Assembly: GCF_037975245.1 (NCBI RefSeq)
Contig: NC_092574.1
Coordinates: 25,714,713 to 25,774,712, forward strand
Source of the DNA: Apostichopus japonicus
Taxonomy: Eukaryota > Echinodermata > Holothuroidea > Aspidochirotida > Stichopodidae
Length of the DNA: 60,000 nucleotides
Reading direction: 5' to 3'
A program made the position numbers and the translations under genes. Under the pieces are notes generated by a model. The model ran no database searches and was not told the origin of the DNA. It saw only the letters and a program-made list of their open reading frames with translations. Shown here one piece after another: positions 57,914 through 60,000 of the stretch (position 1 is its first letter; each line of letters starts with the position of its first letter).

Positions 57914-58158
57914 AAACAGCATCACCTCGGGATAGAAGAGATTTTACTTGGGTGTCTGAACATTCCCAACTTTCATCCTCTCCTGAGACGACGACACCTA
58001 CCAACTCGCTCATAGCTGCATCTGTTGGATTTTCATCCGATATTATACGAGAGGCCATTCAACCTGGACTCACAAATGTATCAACAATTTTGAGCCCATT
58101 GTCTTTATCACAAAATGTTACTTCTGTAACATCAACAACAGGTTCAAACATGATTGCT
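57914..58158 (+). CDS. GLIS2-like gene, Ser/Thr-rich exon
   Basis: A strong acceptor (TTTTTTCTCCAG) opens 81 codons plus two leading bases. The product reads TASPRDRRDFTWVSEH, SSSPETTTPTNSLIAAS, then a Ser/Thr/Asn-rich stretch ending TTGSNMIA at a GTAAGT donor, phase 0. The next exon begins in phase 0 with FPSQVSPSS in the same compositional style. Low-complexity N-terminal regions like this are usual before the zinc fingers of GLIS proteins, where activation or repression segments lie. Membership in the gene rests on phase, splice sites and composition. Confidence 0.65.
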
Positions 58159-59395
58159 GTAAGTCAAATTTTTCTTACTTTTACGACACTCTTTTTTGGT
58201 CCACATTTTTGTTTTTATTTGACTTGTGATCAATCTGTCATCACAGGTCTGTATTGCTCCTCAAAGTATGATGTTCTGTATTTAAACGCTTTAAGTGGTA
58301 ATAGATTGATGGATAACTTGTACCTAGAGGATCCTGCGATGTCGTGTCAGGGAAAGATGCGCTGTAAGTAATAGAGGAACAAATGAAAATTGCTGACGTA
58401 GCTTACATAGGCTACTGATGGCCACATTTACCTGTAGTCATGTAATAGCTCCATGCTGTAGTGTAGGCAGATGATACTGCAGATGATTATTGTTAAACGG
58501 CATTGGTGCTGCCCTCAAAAATGTTAGAAATTAAGCCAAATAGTAGTCTTGCCACTGTTTTACAATTTAAATGTCAAGCTGGCAGCTTTTTTGAGTTGAT
58601 TTGCCAGATCTCTTCAATAAATTTGCAAATTTCACCAGGGCATTTAGTAGAATATGTCCCTCTTCTTTCATCAGCAGCAAATAAAATTTGCTCTGGACTT
58701 TCCTTTATATAGCCTCGCAAAGATTTCACAGAGAAAAAACGATTCATCATTTTTAAAAAATTCCCCTTGACCTCAGGTATGCTTCCATTGGCAATCACCT
58801 CCTAATTTGGAATCTCTCTATAAATCAGTATCAGCTTACTCCCTGGTCCTTACAGAATGACATGTATCTTAGTCACAGCATGGAGCTATAAACAGATTAT
58901 AGCTCCATGGTCACAGTAAATGACATGAAACTAAACCCCGGGACCTCTAGGCCTCCATCACTCCAGTGAAGATCTGCCTAAACTTGCATTAACACTTGGG
59001 ACCTTGGTTGCTATTCTCATCAAGTGGTTTAAGAGGCCAAATTATGAGCTAATAGTTTATTGTGTAATGATAAGTATCTGACAGAGGGATTGGGAGGGGG
59101 GTGAGGGTGGGGGAGAGATGGTTGGTTAATGCAAAGAGGATATGAATGAAATATTTACTTTTAATAATGAAATGTAACCAGCTGCTTAAGTAGACGTCTG
59201 ATACCTGGTTGTAAACAACTAAATATCTCATTGGATTTAACCACTGTAATATCATATTTCATTATTCATCGACTGTTTAGGACAACCAACTTGTCGTGTA
59301 AGGGTAACCTGTAATTTTCTTAAAATCAATCCAGTCCTCTACTCTGTAGGATTTGTAGAAGATTCTAGTCTAGTTTCTTCTTTTTCAACCTGCAG
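58159..59395. other. Intron of the GLIS2-like gene
   Basis: Contains a 13-bp perfect hairpin (listed) and G-rich runs near 59090-59115. The minus-strand open frame at 58574-58798 is unrecognised and probably chance. Confidence 0.5.
58879..58909. repeat. Perfect 13-bp hairpin
   Basis: CATGGAGCTATAA, loop ACAGA, TTATAGCTCCATG. The word TAGCTCCATGCTGTAG at 58447-58462 is a further related copy, hinting at an inverted-repeat element of about 460 bp. Confidence 0.65.
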
Positions 59396-59712
59396 TTTCC
59401 ATCCCAAGTGAGTCCCTCCTCTATAGCATCCCTCCAGTTCTCCTCCACGAATAGTGTAGCGCCCTCTTTGTACCACGGTACCGTCATCGCGGATGCCAGC
59501 GCCAACCTAGCGACGAGTATGGCAGTCCCAGACCACTATCAAGTCCATACAGAACCTTTAATATGCAAGTGGCACAACTGCTTTGAAAAATTTATCCGCT
59601 TGGAGGAGTTGGTGAACCACGTCAACGAGCGCCACGTCCGGCTAGAGAAAGAAGCAGAATATTGTTGTCGATGGGAAGGCTGTGCTCGAAAGGGAAAAGG
59701 ATTCAATGCAAG
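59396..59712 (+). CDS. GLIS2: GLIS2-like zinc-finger gene, exon with ZF1 and the start of ZF2 (gene continues off the edge)
   Basis: After a Ser-rich start (FPSQVSPSSIASLQFSS) the exon encodes LICKWHNCFEKF, LEELVNHVNERHV and EKEAEYCCRWEGCARKGKGF, ending NAR at a GTATGA donor in phase 2. CX4C and HX4H of finger 1 begin at 59564. Finger 2 has its CX4C pair but its histidines are in the next exon. The wording YCCxWEGCARxGxGFNAR and HVNxxHVxxEK is that of GLIS2 (and fly lame duck), not GLIS1/3 or GLI. GLIS proteins bind G-rich GLI-type sites in the nucleus; vertebrate GLIS2 is linked to kidney tubule maintenance and cilia. The remaining fingers are beyond the window. Confidence 0.85.
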
Positions 59713-60000
59713 GTATGAGAGAGGGTACAGTTACTGTAAGGCTAGTGTTACAGTATGTGTATGAAGAAGTACAGTAAGCCTCTCCCTCAACAGACTTTGA
59801 TTGATTTCTTGGTTAAATGAATGGCCCCTGTCCTGATAAGATCTTTCGCATCCAGGGGTGAGGGACAATTTCTAAGGGGACCTCTCCTTCCTTTGTATAA
59901 CAAGGAAAACCTGAAAGGTTTGAAAGGTTAGCTGGAACTTTAGACCATGTATATGTGGCATATTTTCTTTTCTTTCCTTTGTGATCTGTTAGAAAATCAG
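59713..60000. other. Start of the next GLIS2-like intron
   Basis: No exon seen before the window ends. Confidence 0.6.

Noticed and set aside
58574-58798. 74-codon minus-strand frame in the GLIS2-like intron
   Set aside because: No recognisable family, and nothing around it suggests a gene.

Overview
This window is animal genomic DNA: spliced genes, long AT-rich introns and many DNA-transposon derivatives. It most likely comes from a marine deuterostome invertebrate such as an echinoderm or hemichordate. That guess rests on the level of protein similarity to vertebrate orthologues, the CR1/L2-like retroelement tails, a tRNA-derived SINE and short inverted-repeat elements. No species can be named from the sequence alone.

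Three genes are recognisable. (1) At the left edge on the minus strand is the first coding exon of the V-ATPase proteolipid c subunit (ATP6V0C type); the rest lies outside the window. Its upstream region carries a TCATGTGA E-box, a CRE-like site and CCAAT boxes. (2) From 3120 to 24845 on the plus strand is a complete PWP2 orthologue. It has 18 coding exons that join in phase into 925 codons plus stop, and a poly(A) signal at 25045. PWP2 is the tandem WD40-propeller scaffold of the UTP-B complex of the small-subunit processome. (3) At the right edge on the plus strand is the 5' part of a GLIS2-like Kruppel/GLI-type zinc-finger gene. Exons at 57914-58158 and 59396-59712 are well supported. A phase-compatible candidate upstream exon lies at 39818-40010. 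The gene runs off the right edge inside zinc finger 2.

The PWP2 introns hold a foldback-like transposon with a 9-bp target duplication, two copies of a CAGGGARTAA-ended miniature element, a tandem repeat carrying perfect DR1 nuclear-receptor motifs, and 43-bp and 22-bp minisatellites. The 22-bp array has a 242-bp (11-unit) higher-order period.

The stretch from about 25 to 57.9 kb has no confident gene apart from the candidate GLIS exon. It contains a transposon with a perfect 12-bp TIR and 8-bp TSD, two copies of a tRNA-derived SINE in opposite orientations, a truncated LINE reverse-transcriptase end followed by a long (TATG)n array, TTAA-flanked miniature elements, perfect hairpins, consensus RFX X-box sites and a nested stack of inverted-repeat elements at 54.7-56.6 kb. 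Between the V-ATPase exon and PWP2 there is a sequence that folds like a minimal hammerhead ribozyme of the kind carried by Penelope-like elements.
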